NCBI RefSeq assembly: GCF_003369915.1
Contig: NC_046676.1
Span: forward strand, 18,768,001 to 18,832,000
DNA from: Drosophila miranda
Lineage: Eukaryota; Arthropoda; Insecta; Diptera; Drosophilidae
DNA length: 64,000 nucleotides
Direction: 5' to 3'
In this document: positions 43,733 through 57,685 of the stretch, in pieces
How the letters are laid out: each line of letters opens with the position of its first letter
Numbering within the stretch: position 1 is the stretch's first letter
Made by a program: the position numbers and the translations under genes
Notes under the pieces: model-generated
What the model was told of the DNA's origin: nothing
The model's input: the letters and a program-made list of their open reading frames with translations, nothing else
Database searches by the model: none

Positions 43733-46700
43733 GTGAGTATCAATCGGGTTGACATACGTGTATGTGTGTCCACACAGATGGGGGTAATGAAATGCACTTT
43801 TCAAGTTCAGAAAAACGGAATACTGCAATTCTGGGAACGGGGAACGGGGAATCGTGGGCAAGCGAGGGGACCGCGTGTCATGTTAATGAACTTGAAAAAA
43901 AAAGACAACCGTTCGGGAGGCAGATCATAAGAGCAAGAGCCATGACGAAGTTGCCTCTCCCTCGATGACTGTTGAAGTTATTCTGGATCCGTTGTGAAAC
44001 CGAAAGCAATTGGAAAAGTTGAGCTGAAAGAGCGGCACAGTCCATCAATTGGCAGGAAAATTGAATGGAGCCATCCAACCAGATCACGCCATTGATTGGA
44101 GATTGGAGTCTGACAAATCAATGATTCGATTCCACAGCTGAAAGATGATCATAGTCCAGGCTATGCCTTTGCGATGGGTTGGAATGTCGACCCATAAGTG
44201 AAGCATAGAACGAGTTAAGCGAAGACTCTTTTAGGCTAAGGATCTTGATTGGATCTTTGGCCAATGGGTCAATGGATTGACCTTCGCCTTTGCGGATGGC
44301 CAGAGGTCTGTGTGCGGCTGAAGTGGCTCTAATTGAATTCGGCGATAAATCACTGCCACGCGCCACCTCTGCCGCATCAAGCAGATCGCACGTCCAGATC
44401 CTCCTCCCTCTCCATCGGGCAGGCTGAGAGTGCCTGGCTAATTGAAAAGCAATTGTGGGCCGCACTCAGCTATGCTCGTATTTATGTGTGTGTCTTTCTG
44501 TGCGTGTGTGTGGGTGGCTGAGTGGATGCGCACTCTACAGATACCCAGCCGACTTTGATGTTGGCAATTCAAGAGGCTACTGCTGCTGCTGCTGCTTCTG
44601 CTGCGGCAGTCATTGGCCATATATCATACAATATGCACATGTTTTTTCGCCATGCATATAAATATATACATATACACATATGCATATTTTAAGAGGCTTA
44701 CATATGTTTCGTATCTGCCAACTGTTCCCCGACTGTCATTTGGCTTATTTCCTGCAGTTCAATGCCCCAAAACTCAGTTTATGGTTTCGTTTGTACGAGT
44801 ATATTTATTTGTTTCTTTTTTAATTTTGTATATGTTTGCCTTTGGCTGTGTCTTTGGGACCTTAACCTGTGATACCCTTAAAGAACATAGCAATAGATCA
44901 GATAGATAGATAGATAGATTGAAGGAAAAGAAAAGTCAGAGAGGTATTTCATCTTCTGCCATCCTATCAGCATTGCACAAAACTTAATGACTCAATAGCA
45001 AATATTGAACGAAAGGGGTTATGAGGCCAAATGTTGGCCAAATTCTCGCTATCATGGCCAGCAGCAGGCAATTCGACTCGAAATTGGCTGATGCAACCAT
45101 CGGCCACCGATAATCATTTTACGGCCTGTCTGCAAAATAAAATTAATTTTCGCCTTTTATGGTCTGTGCCCCGCCGCCTGGGCCGTCGCCCAACTCGGTA
45201 TTAAATGCGTTATATATAATTATTTTATGCTGAACAAATCAATTATTGTTGGCAATAAAGATCGTTAAATATTTAATGGGTTCTTATGTCAGCGGGCATA
45301 TAAACTCGCATAAAATGCCATAATAAGCCATGAAAATGAACAAATAATTGACAAAATGCCATTAAAACTTCACAATAAACAAAAACCACACATACTTATT
45401 AACGACAGCCGCGAAACGGGGGCCCGTCGAAGATAAACAGTGTGGTGTGGGGTCTCCGTCTCCTCCGCGCGACAGGTTACCAAATAAGTATATATCCGAT
45501 ACCAATCCGAATACCGATTCCGATCCCGATCCCGATCCCGCGACGTAAACAGAGCTGGAGCCGGGACATGTGTGTTTTGGGGCAACGGCAACATTTACAA
45601 ATGTTAATGATTGATTTTGTGTCATGTAATCGACATAATAGGCTAAGCAGCAGGTGGCAGGTGCCAGAGCCAGAGCAAGAGCCAGAGGCAGGGGAATACC
45701 TGGGGGTAAGGTGAACACAAACTAGTTTTCAGGCATTTATCCAATTTAATTGACGTCAAACAACCACTCGAAGCATCGTCACACACAATTTCTTCCGTCC
45801 TTGGCCGTACGGGGCAACAATGTTGCTGTTGCCATTGCTGTTGCTGTTGTTGCTGTTGTTGCTGTTGTTGCTGTTGTTGCCGTGCTTAAAGCTGAGTTGT
45901 AAGTGACCTTATTGGATCTAAAAGAATTGGCCAATACTCGCACACACATACTCGTACGAGTAGTCGCATAGCTCAAACGGAATGCGAAAAAGCCCCAAAA
46001 TCGAAAGATTCTCATGACTCTGTGGCATTTCTCGCATTCCTGGAATCCACGAGTCGTGTGCACAGCAATTGTGTTTCTATACTCTTGCAATGGTCTGAAA
46101 ATAGCAGCACAAAAAGGAAGGCATTTTTCGACCTTAAATAAGAATCATAAAAATACTATCCTCCTCCCACAATAGAACTTTCTTTCAGGTGTCGGAAATA
46201 AATGAGTTTCGATTCTTTAGATTTTAAAAGCTTATATTTCTTGATTTGCCATTGGATTTCTATATTCTTGGAGCCAAGGGAATCTCATGCTTCGGCTTTG
46301 CCTCTGCTTTGCCTCTTCTCCTTCAGCAGGGCTTGTGCGGCCACATTCTACATTAATTTATTGGTTATTCCCCATGTCTTCGCTTGGGGCTTCGTTGCAA
46401 TTGATTCCTTTCTTCGAATCGTATTGGATCGGATCGGAGTGGCTCGCACTTTGCCTTTTTTTGAAAGTGACTCATTTCCGCTGACGCTTGACAAATGTGG
46501 AATGGAATGAACATGATGTACACATTGTATGTATATGTATCACACTCGCACTCGCACTCATACCAATACTTGTATTTGCCAAACATTTTAGCCAAATCGT
46601 TAAAATATAGGTCGCCGCTTTTCCATTTTTGTGCTTTGGGCTTTTTTGTTTTCTTTTGACGTCAGGAAAATTAGCATGTGCAAAAATGCTGATGATTCCA

Positions 46701-46998
46701 TATCTAAGATAAATCTTTGATCACTTATATCCTTATGCTTTTAATATCCTCTCGGAAAGCTTGTCATTTCCTTTTACTGTACGCTGATGCTCCACGATAA
46801 TCAGCTTAAACACTGGAAATTACCGAGGGCATGTATGATTGTGAGTGAGTGCGGATTCCGTGAATTTGAAATCGAAATTCAGCCAAAAATAAACCACACC
46901 TTGCGGTCTGCCATCATCGGGAGATTGGCGGATCGGGAGATTGGGAGACCGGGGAATGGGGGATCAGTGATCATCCCCCCCATTCCCCGCGGACAGAT

Positions 46999-47038
<40 letters not shown>

Positions 47039-48567
47039 CATCCAGCTGCGTCGCGTAATGGCCCTATCGAGAGCTCCAGCGCACACGCTGGGTTACGTTT
47101 CATTAATTGCCCGCCAGTCGATTCGCGGATCCATAATATTCAAATCCGAATGCAATACCCCATAAAGAAGGCAAAAACTTAATTATGTGATTTATAAGAT
47201 TTTCGATTTTATTTAAAACAAAGCGTCCAACCACAGCAACAACAACAACAACAACAATCGTATTGAAAATTGGCACAAAATCAGCAAAAATGCGATTAAC
47301 ATTTTTGTATTTGTTGTTGTTGTTGCTGTTGTTGTGGTTGTGGTTGCTGCTGTTGAATATTTTTCAAGTAATTTCCTCAATGGACTTGCTTATTTACTCG
47401 TACTTATACTCATACAATCGTACGAAATTCAGGCAAGACAGCACACAAATGCACTCTTGTATATCTTATGAGAGTGTGTGTAAGGAGAGTGAAACGTGTG
47501 ACATGCTTCTGTGCGCCCGTGCCTTAAATGTCTGAATCTGCCCCTGCCAGCGCCTCGGACTCATTGGAATCTACGCTCCGAAAGCCAGAGAGCCAGAGTT
47601 GGGGCTGTGGCTGATGTATATACATGTGTATGATAATATTCGAGTGCATTTGGAAAACAAACTGAAACCCGTTCGCCATGCTAAATTGTTTTGCTTTCAA
47701 TTAAACTAATAAAATGCCAATTGCCATTCGCTGTATGTATGTATGTCGGTCTGTCTGTCAGAATGTTTGTGCCAAATGGTCGCCCAACTGGCTGGCACGA
47801 CGGCGGCGACCACAACAGACCACAGCACAGCAGAGCACAGTAGACCAACCAACGTCAGCAATGTGGCAGTGGCTGAGGTAGCCAAGCGAATGCATTTCTT
47901 GATCGAATGTTTTTGCCATTACGTTAGCAAAACCGAGAGCTAGAAGAGCTAATCTGAGGCATAGGTCGATGGATGGAGAGGTGAAAGAGGAATTAAATTC
48001 AACTAGAACTGAGACAACGCGGCGTATGAGTGATGAAGGATGCAATGATGCCTATATCACTCGCTCTTGGAGGATATCCTAATATATACTAATCTTGGTA
48101 TTGATTGATTTTGTTCTATCATCAGTTTTATAGTATAATCATAGCTTAATGATCATTTTTTAGTGGAACTTATTGAATACAAATTAATACAATGAACTCC
48201 CAAATGTATGCAATGGATTTTTGGGGATAGACAGCCTCGTTATCATCAACTGATTATGCAACAGCAATTATAAAACAATTAAGAGCGGGAGGGAAGAGAT
48301 AACCAAATGATTACCAAACAAATCATCATATAATAGTCATAAAGATCAAGATACGCTTCTTCTACTTCTACTTCTTCTACTACTACTACTTCTACGCAAA
48401 AATACTATAACTATACATAGATCTCTCTATTTAAACTCCGACTAGAGTGGAATCTATTGCTTTGACAGATGCACTCAGAAATTTCCATTTGCCTCGACTA
48501 GTGGAAAATTTAGTTGTTGCTCTCTGATTAATTCACTTTTTGACGTGATCTGGCAGACATAGACAAA

Positions 48568-48604
<37 letters not shown>

Positions 48605-49036
48605 GCAGAGTCAGAGCAAGAGAGGTTGGCTGTGGTGGAAAAACTAGTTTGGCTATGGATCGTCAGCGTCATCGCTCCATATGTCATTGGGTATTCCGCC
48701 AGCGTTCTGCCACACACTCCCCAGGACAAGTGGACGCAGTGCAGTGGTGGTTTAACGGCTTTTGCGGCACAAACTGGAAGCCACCGTCGCCGCCACTCTG
48801 ATCGGCTGATGAGCAAGCACCGGTTAGGCATTCGCATCACGTATACGCCTGGGTGTTCCACTGCCAAACGAGTCGCGTCTCGCTCTCCCCCGATCCCACA
48901 CAGACACAGACACGCATTGGCATGTGCACTGCCAGACTCACTGTCGTCGCTGGCTCTCTTTGTGTCTGTGCGCCTCAGGCAGTGGCAGTATGCGGCGGTG
49001 GTGTGTGTGTGCGCCCGCCCGTCTGATAAGAGCATG

Positions 49037-49067
<31 letters not shown>

Positions 49068-49520
49068 TGCGATGGCAACTGTATGGCGACTGTGTGGCAC
49101 AGCACCTCGACAACCTCAACAACCTCAACAACCGATGGCGATCTTCAGTGTTATTTTTGTTGGCAACACGAGTTGATTGCTCGCGCATGTCTCACTTTTT
49201 CTGACGCATTTGGCTCTCGTTTCTCGCTCTTTGGTGTCGTGTCTCGTGTCTTGACTGACTTTTGTCACTTTGTTGTCGCTCTTCAAACATCTTTTGGGGA
49301 CTCGAGTCTCGTGTTTGCCCAAGACTTAGCCCACCCGCCCGGACCAACTGAGAAGTGAACAACCGAGCGTGAACCAACCGAGGGCACAATTTCCTTCTGG
49401 CAGATGCCAATCTATTACGAAACCCTTCGCCATTAATCTCAATAATATCAATTGGATATACACACGCATACACACTCACACAGAGCCATACTTAAGTGCA
49501 CTATCAATTGACTGGGAGCC
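43733..49520. other. Probable ITP 5' intronic/regulatory DNA, part 2
   Basis: No gene recognised. It contains a TTGCTG/TTGTTGCTG tract (45821-45881), GGCA x10 (47001-47040), a GA run (48571-48599) and CAG x9 (49039-49067). The opposed long frames at 48475-49204 arise from these tracts. Some of the 48.5-49.5 kb region may be 5' UTR. Confidence 0.45.
47001..47040. repeat. (GGCA)10 microsatellite
   Basis: Ten perfect GGCA units in non-coding DNA. Confidence 0.9.
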
Positions 49521-49646
49521 ATGCATCGCTCTGATATCTCCAGTAGTCGCGCTGGAAGCCATAGAAAGGCTCTGGATCAGCGCACTCGACAGCAGCAGCA
49601 GCAGCAAAAGCACCGCACTGCAACAGCACCAGCAGCATCAGTCAAT
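49521..49646 (+). CDS. ITP: Candidate alternative ITP first exon, 42 codons
   Basis: ATG at 49521 opens MHRSDISSSRAGSHRKALDQ, followed by a Gln run and Thr/Ala/Pro-rich residues to SVN at 49646, directly before a GTGAGC donor. The exon ends in phase 0 and would join in frame to the common exon (ATG TGT TCC). The product would be ITP with a 42-residue basic, Ser/Gln-rich extension before the signal sequence. Splicing and use are inferred; the same exon may serve as 5' UTR. Confidence 0.4.
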
Positions 49647-52600
49647 GTGAGCGAAACGAAATGCATAGTCTAATGGTGGCTTAGGTTTAGGTTCAGGCTA
49701 AAAATCGTTAAGAATAGAAGTCTGCAGACCCCCACAAAAGATCTAGTGATCACATGCAGAATCTACAAGAGACCTTAACTTCCAGGTGCTTTTAGATCCC
49801 CAAGATAAGTTTAAGTCAGTGCCTTTTCATAGAATCCCACACTCATCGTTGTACGAGTATTATCTCTACAGTATCTAAGCAAACTGATAACCATGTTCCA
49901 TGTGATCTCCAGCAGAAATATATTTCTTTGAAATTCGTAATGTGTGAATTAAGATTTCCAAGAGAAAGAAAGAGTTTACTAATAGCCGTAGTGGTTTCAC
50001 GATTTTAGAAACGTTTTCTTCAGTGGATACTGGCTTCAACCGGCCAGAGTAGCGCTCATACAATATTACGCGTTTCTTTTCGCTGTTTTCCTGTTTTGCA
50101 TTTTTCTGCCACACAGCACAGGCGATACCCAGAGATTTTTCATGAATAAATGAATATTAATTGAATATACTCGAGCATACCGCGAGTCTCGCCCCCCATG
50201 CAAATTGCTTCTTGGGGAGTGGAGGAGACTCTCCTGCATGTCCATCAAATTAACAGCAGCGTTTAGTGATCCACGCAGGCGCAACGGCCGCAACAGCAGC
50301 AACAGCAGCAGCAGCACTTGCCACTTGCCACTTGCCACTTGCTGGTGTGGTGTGCCACTTTGGTGGATTGGTGGTACCAAGCAGTCTCGCCATCGAATGT
50401 TTGCTGCCGTTGTTTTTGCGTTCCTAAGCACATTTTAGTTTCGCTGTAAAAAAAGTGTCTTCATATGGCCATTGGCAAACTGTTGGCCCGCACGGGGGAG
50501 CACCGAGCGAGGGGCACAGCAGTGAAGAGCAGCCACTGGGGGGGCTGGGGCTCTGGTTGGGGCTGGTAGTTTGTGTTTCGGCTTTCGGCGGCCTGCCATG
50601 CTTGCGTAGCCAAGCGTTACAAAGACAGACAGAGAGACAGGCTATATCGCAATATGTGTATACGAGTATGTACCCACTCTCCTGAGCAGTACATATGTAC
50701 TTATGGTGTGCATGTACAATGCACGCGTTTGTTTGGCCACAGTTTTGCAGGAATAGCATTGTAGCTGTCGCTGTCGCTGTCGCTGTATATCTATCTGTAT
50801 AAGCCGTATAAGCCATGGTATACACACATGAGTATATCTTCCGATAACACTTCTCGCATTCCAAGACAATTCTAAGGGGGTAAGCTGATAAGAAGTCCCC
50901 AAGCGACAGCCAGCTGGACTTGAATCTATTCTATTAATAGAGCAAAATAATAAGGAATATGAATCGACTATAAGATGACCCCTAATGAGGGATTATTCAT
51001 ACACAGTTCTAGTATTAAATGAGTGCTAGAGTGGTGTTAATTCTCTTGGCTCTCTATTACAACGGATAACGATTCTTTTTCTGTAGTTCATCTGCATCCA
51101 AACTTCAGTGCTGCAGGGCATTGTTAAAAAACGGTGTTTAGTAATGCTTTAGTAATCTCCTTCGTACTGCTGGGAACATCCCCAGAGACCGCCTGAGACA
51201 TATACCCTTCGCGGTGTGTGGTAGCCGGGTACTACAATAATTATAAACTATTGCGCAAATAAGAATTCACAGTCCGTTTGTCTGTTATAATTGCCATTAT
51301 TATTTTTGGCTCATGACTTCATTCAATGTCGCCTGGCCGGGGCAGAAACAAAAACATCGGATCGGCCACACCAGCACCAGAACAGGCCCAGGCAGCACAG
51401 CAATCAAATCAAAGTTGAATAGTGAACAATCAGACAACAATCAACAACATGGCAATTGAGAGCCAGAGGCGTGCGTGCGACTCGCTCCAATGATTCAGTT
51501 ATATACACATACATATAGTATATTCACATACAGATTGAGTATGGCATTTGAATAATGGGAAGAGTTGTATGTAAGGCACGGCACACTCTCGACTTGAATT
51601 GATACAAAGCGTCGGCCGACAAATAAAATCAATTGGCAGCTAATCAAAAGTCAAATGCAAACAAATTGCCAGCACATGCTGCCAGCCATCCAGTGACGCT
51701 GACACAGACGTTGACGTTGACAGCGACAGCGACAGCATCAGCGACAGCAACAGCGACAGCGAAATCGACGATAACGATGATGATGATCGAAGACATGATC
51801 GAAGATCGATTAAGGCAATCGCGTTCGTTGGCTCCTTTTTGTGGTTTCTGTGGTTAACGATGAAGTCATTTATTTCATTCATTCATTCAACAGTGCCATT
51901 CAACAGCTCTCCTTCAACTTTCCCTTGCCATACCCTTGATGGTCCTCCCGCTCCACCCTCCGCCCTCCTGTTACATTATCTCTGACGCTGGTCGCATATC
52001 GATTATACAATTTATGCGGCCGGCAAAAGAGCGTTAAAAATAAATGCATGCACCGAAACCCAAACATGCCGCAGATGCCAATGATGCCATAAATCGTGCA
52101 ACTTGAAGCCAATTAGCACTGTCCAAGTCGAACTGGAAATCGAACCCGATACGCTACGATACGCTCTGAACCCATGCCCATGCCACCGCGGAACAAACCA
52201 CACAGTATGTACTGTGGAAATCCGACTACTGAAGAGCTTCCTCATGCCACAGCCCAGCTGTTGCACTTTACACGATGCGACACCACTGCTGTGACGTACC
52301 GTACTCGTGCTCCCGCAAATAAAAAAGCCGCGACACTTGGCCAAAACTTGCACTTTTCACTGCCTTACACGTGCGCTCTCCCACAGCTGTTAATTAAGTC
52401 TATTGATTGCTCGAGATGAAAGCTGGAAAGGTTAATTATGATGCCGGATCGAATTCATCTTCAATGTTGATCGACAGCCTACTTTTAGGGGCTTGTAGGG
52501 GCTCCCAATTAATAGTCACTCGAAAATAGAGAAAAGACTCATTAAACGATCGAATCGTTTCTCGAGATACAAATATATGCATGTTTATACGTACATATAT

Positions 52601-53910
52601 ATGTATGTATGTTATTGGCTAGGCCATTTGGCAAGCGACTGATGAACTTTCTTAGAATTCCCATTCGCATTCCTCAATGCCCATATACCATATACTCGTT
52701 TACCCATTCCTATAAATCAAAAGCGAACTGAAAATGCGCTCAACTTAATTGAAGACATCAACAAGGCAATAAAAAATCAATTTTACTTAAGAACAAAACA
52801 GATTCCCAGATTCGACAGCCGAAGCATCTCGCGACTTGATTTTTTAAACCAAAATATATGTACATATATGCCATGTACTACATAAATGAGAATGAGCATG
52901 AGAAGTGCTCCTTTCATGTTGGGGCTGCTGCTGTTGCTGCTGCCAGAAATAGTCGTCACAGCGTCGTGCTGTCTGGGTTTTCATTCAGCTTTTCCATCTT
53001 TCAATCGCCGGGTGCTGCGGAGCCTGCGTACACAAGAATTTCCCATATTTCATCTCCAAACAAACAATTGGCACAATGCGCAAATAAAAAAAATTGCAAT
53101 TTTATTCCAATTATTCAATAGTTTGGTATGCTCTCCTCCTTTTCCGACTTGTAATTGAGACTCTAGAGAACAAGAGTGACAGCAGAGAGATGAGAGAGAG
53201 AGCCCGCAAATGAATAAAATATGCAAAGTAAACAAATTTTACGAGTATTTGGGGGCCTGTCTGTCCGTCATACGCAGCTGTGTGTGGGGAATGGGAATGG
53301 GAATGAGAATGTAAATGTAAATGTAAATGAATGGCCCTCTCTCCTTCGGGCAGCCGCCGAGCCACGAAACCACGAAACTTACATCATAAATAAAGCGAGC
53401 CGACAGATTGCAAATAATGCAATAAACATTGAAATTGTCTGGCTATTTATAGAGCTGTCCTACGATAAGATCGTCTGCAACTGCAATTGCACCTTTGCAG
53501 ACAGAGCAGACAGAGCAGACAGAGAAGGGGTTTACGAGTATTTTTAGCCGCCAGTCGACTGACAGGCGGTGTCTATTTATAGCGCCCAAGCGATGCCAAT
53601 CGCTGCAGTTGCATGGGCTGGGGCCTGGCCTCGAGGCTGCCCTTGCCCCTGTCTTTTCTCTCTTTCTGTCCCTGTCCCTGTCCCTGTCCCTGTCTTCCAA
53701 CACAAGTGGCTGCTCCGTTTCAAGGCTCGGCTTGGCCCATATCTGAATACCCAGATGGCCAAGAGGGCCTCTCGGCTAATTGAGGTCCCATTTTGCTGGT
53801 TGGTTTCTTGATCTACAAGTCAATATAAGTGGGAATCTATTTATAGTACATTTCCGGTTGGTTCTCGCCTGTTTGCTTATCCACCTCTCGTTTCTGGTTG
53901 GCATTTGCAG
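49647..53910. other. ITP intron, no gene recognised
   Basis: About 4.3 kb before the common ITP exon. It has GACAGC-type repeats at 51700-51770, GCAGACAGA x3 (53497-53525) and a TGTCCC tract (53667-53694). No coding exon could be supported. Confidence 0.5.
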
Positions 53911-56387
53911 ATGTGTTCCCGCAACATAAAGATCTCGGTGGTGCTGTTTCTCGTCTTGATACCAATCTTCACAGCCTTGCCACACAACCACAATCTGTCG
54001 AAGCGCAGCAACTTCTTCGATCTGGAGTGCAAGGGGATCTTCAACAAGACCATGTTCTTTCGACTGGATCGCATCTGCGAGGACTGCTATCAGCTGTTCC
54101 GCGAGACCAGTATACATCGGTTATGCAAGTAAGTTAACGATCCCAAAATACCACCCATGTACCCATCGTATTATTAACACAACCCTGAAGCAGAGATCTC
54201 CCCAAAATAGCGGTCCGATCGATATCGAATGCGATTTGCCTAAAACTGAAAGCATTTCAAGGCGACCGAAATGGAAAATACATTTTCTTGGAGTCGGATT
54301 TCAAAACTGGGGCAGACACACCCTGACACAGATCAGATGGGAATCAGGGCAAAGAATGGTCCTTGGCTTAAAGCCTTGATGCTGATGCTGATTGATCTAT
54401 TCTAAACATTTTTTTTTTGGGCCTTTCCTTTCCGATTCTGTTCTTTGACTTTCTCGACTTTCTACATCTGTGGTTCTTGTCTATTCGATGCAGGGCCAAT
54501 TGTTTCGCCCACGAAACCTTCGGGGACTGCCTCAAGGTGCTGCTGATCGACGATGAAGAGATATCGCAGCTGCAGCACTCTATGAAAGTTATCAACGGAT
54601 CGCCCTATCCCTTTCACAAGCCTATATTCAAATAGATTACCTATGTTTCTCCTTCCTTTCTGTTTCTAATTCTGTTTCCGTTTCTACTTATATTTCTATT
54701 TCCGTTTCTGCATCCGGTTCCGGTTTCGTTTTCCTGCTTTTATTTGACTTGAGTTTGCTTCAATTACCATTATGTTTCATTATGATTTTCGTGTTTAATT
54801 TTAGGAAAGACTGCTTTGATTCAAAATGGTTTGGCGAGTGCCTGAAAGTGCTGCTCATACCAGAAGAAGAGGTATCGAACTTGCAGCACTTTCTGAGGGT
54901 AGTGAACGGTTCGCCCATATCCTTCAACATGACGCCGGGCCAAACATAACTCTAAGATCCTGAACACCCCCACAGAGATCAAGAGCCCGAACAAAAACAA
55001 ACAAATTTAATTATTTAAAACGCCCAAATTTAATTCGTACTTATTTATTACTGTAGTCCTTACAGTTTATACTATATGTGTTTTTTTAAAAACGAATTAC
55101 TTTTATTAATTTATTGAGAACGTTATGCGTTTGTTGTAAGTAACATAAATCGTAGGGAAACCACCGCATGGAGATGGAGAGATGTAGAGAAAGTAACGAT
55201 AGAGAAAGAGAGAAAGAGTGGGTGGGTGGGTGGAAGAGACTCTACCGCCTGGAATCGAAGTATTTATCTATAAGTATTCCTAGCTTGTTTTATTATTATT
55301 ATTATAATTAATATTATTGCGTTATGCGTTCTGTATATACAATAAACAAAAGAAATCCATTGTTTTACATCCATGTAGAGTAGAATTATTATTTGTATTT
55401 TTGTATTTTACTGTAAAATCAGCATTTAATTTTACATCTTACACACGATAATCCGCGGAAGCAAACCCCCCTCCCCCTGAGAGTAAAAGAGAAGGCGCAC
55501 ACCTAACACACCAGACCGAAAGTATTTTGCAAATGTATTACAATTAATTTTGTAACGATTAAGCCCCTAATTAGAATAAATCAGAGAAGCGAGTGGAAAT
55601 ATACATATACATACATATGTATCTATATATGGGAATCTATATCCGCATATACCCAACACTTATCCGCACCCATACTAAACTACTAAACGCTTAGTCTTAA
55701 CGCTAAAACGCAATTTGTGCAACACACAAACAAAAAACCTTTGGTAAAAGCACACAAAAAAAATGAAGGAATACATTACAAATGTAGAAAAAAAAAAAAC
55801 GGAACGAAACATGTGAATGTAAAATAAACGAAATCATCATTCGCTGGCTATTAAGAGAGGAGAGCATCAAAATTGTGATAAATGAGAATTAGAAATGCGA
55901 AGCAGACCAGCCAGAAATCCCAGAACCAAACAGAAATCACAACCAGAACCAGAAAGAGAGCGGAACTGAGAACGAGAGAGACCATAGTCGGAGACGGCAA
56001 ACTACGCGCGCGTTTTACACGCGACTAAAAACGCTCGCTTACCGTTTTTGTTTTGGTACGTTTTTATTTTGTTTTCAATTAACTTTTGTAAAATTTTTGT
56101 TTTTGAGCTGTCGCCGTTTTGCATTTTTTTACATTTTCATATGCATACATCGGTTTGACGAAAGTTGACAATTTTGACTTTTGAATTTTGGCTCACATTT
56201 TTTGAGCGTGTCCAAAAATTCCCTTAAAATACCATCCATATCCGATATCTAATATGTCCACTGCTCTTTCCGGAACAGGCAAGAATGCTTCGGATCGCCC
56301 TTCTTCAACGCCTGCATAGAGGCTCTTCAGCTGCACGAGGAAATGGACAAGTATAACGAATGGCGCGATACCCTTGGCCGAAAGTAA
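53911..56387 (+). CDS. ITP: Ion transport peptide, amidated form
   Basis: The common exon 53911-54128 (218 bases) is spliced to the 3' exon 56279-56387, giving 108 residues. MCSRNIKISVVLFLVLIPIF is the signal peptide. The dibasic site LSKR releases a 73-residue peptide starting SNFFDLECKG. Six cysteines (C8, C24, C27, C40, C44 and C53 of the mature peptide) match the crustacean hyperglycaemic hormone/ITP family. The precursor ends DTLGRK, so Gly is the amide donor and the mature end is Leu-amide. ITP is an antidiuretic and thirst-related neurohormone of clock and neurosecretory cells (family knowledge). Skipping two stop-containing exons (54494-54635, 54805-54949) yields this form; including one yields ITPL forms. 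Poly(A) candidates include AATAAA near 57224. Confidence 0.93.
54494..54635 (+). CDS. ITP: ITP alternative 3' exon A (ITP-like form)
   Basis: Phase-2 acceptor after GATGCAG. Joined to the common exon it reads KANCFAHETFGDCLKVLL and ends KPIFK with a stop at 54633. The precursor is 119 residues. It lacks the GRK amidation signal, as in ITP-like (ITPL) peptides. The two cysteines complete the six-Cys pattern. It is clearly related to exon B, which points to exon duplication. Confidence 0.88.
54805..54949 (+). CDS. ITP: ITP alternative 3' exon B (ITP-like form)
   Basis: Phase-2 acceptor after AATTTTAG. Joined to the common exon it reads KKDCFDSKWFGECLKVLL and ends NMTPGQT with a TAA at 54947. 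The precursor is 120 residues and not amidated. The shared CLKVLLI, EEE/DEE and VxNGSP segments show that A and B are sister exons, with C (56279) more distant. ITPL peptides may oppose or fine-tune ITP at its receptors; their role is family-level knowledge. Confidence 0.9.
54950..56278. other. ITP intron or ITPL 3' UTR
   Basis: It lies between exon B and exon C and contains several AATAAA sequences (for example near 55340 and 55823) that could end ITPL transcripts. A GGGT repeat occurs near 55220. No other gene seen. Confidence 0.5.
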
Positions 56388-57685
56388 ACGGGCTCTGGCA
56401 CTGGCTTTGGCACTGGCACAAGCAGCTACTTAATTCTATAACCTAATCATACTATGTACTACTACTATACATCTAGCCACGAAAGTGGCAGAACCAGAAT
56501 ACGATACGGCACGAAACAATGGCATCAAGGAAACAAACGATCAAACGACCCGAGAAGATGACGAGAAATGTCTAAAAACTTGAAATACCTATCGATTAAG
56601 CGAGAGGAACAAAACAAAACCAAACAGAAATGTTGCAAAAAATATTAACTAAATATAACTACGACTATGAATACATATATATTGTATGCATGTGGCGGAG
56701 AGTAGAAATTCGAATTCGTTTTGTTTTTCTTTTTTTGGTTCTGGCCGATCCAGCCATCGATTCATCGATCCGTACAACAGTCTCGTGGAGCCTTGAGTTT
56801 AGTTATTAGAGTATTATGATAGTTTCTTTTAGTTCTTCCATAGAAAAACCAGCAAAGCAAACGAACAAGTGAACAAACGAACAAGTGAACAAACGAACAA
56901 GAATCAAAATGTCTGATGTAAATAAATTATTTGTCTTCTTTTTAAATAATTATATGCGTATGCACTTATTTATAACGCTTATATATTTTGTACATTTCCT
57001 TCATTTGGTAAGCTTAAGTTATTAACCTGACCACCACGCGACAAACCTATACAATAGTAGACACTTTGTAAGAGTACCAGCAATCCCCAGAGAATCCACG
57101 CAAAAGAATCTTAAAATTCAAATCAAATCCACTACACGACATAATTCTATGCGATTAAGCCTACCATTGCATATGCATAACTATTAATTAATTTAAACTT
57201 GTTTGGATCTAGTCGTAAAATATAAATAAAGATTGTATATTTCAAGAGGAGTCGGAGGTGATTTTAATTGCGGTGCAAAACTTTATTATAAATTCAATAT
57301 ACTCTTCAAAATCAACATTTCAAGTGACAAAAAATCTCCATTAGTATATCATAAATCATGCTGCAGCACCATCCCTTCACTTGAGGTGAATGAAATGCCA
57401 TGTGTCGACTGCAAGAACAAGAGGAATATGAGTTTAACGATATTTATTTCATATTTATAGGCATATATACAAGAGTTAAAAAGAATAAAGCAAAGCCCAT
57501 TACATGTAGGTACATATCAGGATTATTTACAGTGGGAGAGTTGTTTTTTTTTGCAATTTTTGATAGTTTAGTAGCAAATTAAAGCATGCGGGTTGGGTTG
57601 GACTTTTGTGACCAATTTGTGTGCATTTTGTTGCTTAGGCGAGGATTGTTCGAATCGGGATAAAGCGGGGAGACGCTGACAGCGG
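56388..57685. other. ITP 3' UTR and spacer to Nurf-38
   Basis: The first 850 bases are probable ITP 3' UTR, with AATAAA near 57224. A repeated ACAAGTGAACAAACGA segment occurs at about 56865-56900. The remainder includes the Nurf-38 3' UTR on the other strand. No further gene recognised. Confidence 0.5.

Noticed and set aside
48475-49204. Overlapping open frames over 200 codons on both strands
   Set aside because: They result from GA and CAG repeats that are stop-free in several frames; neither has protein-like features.
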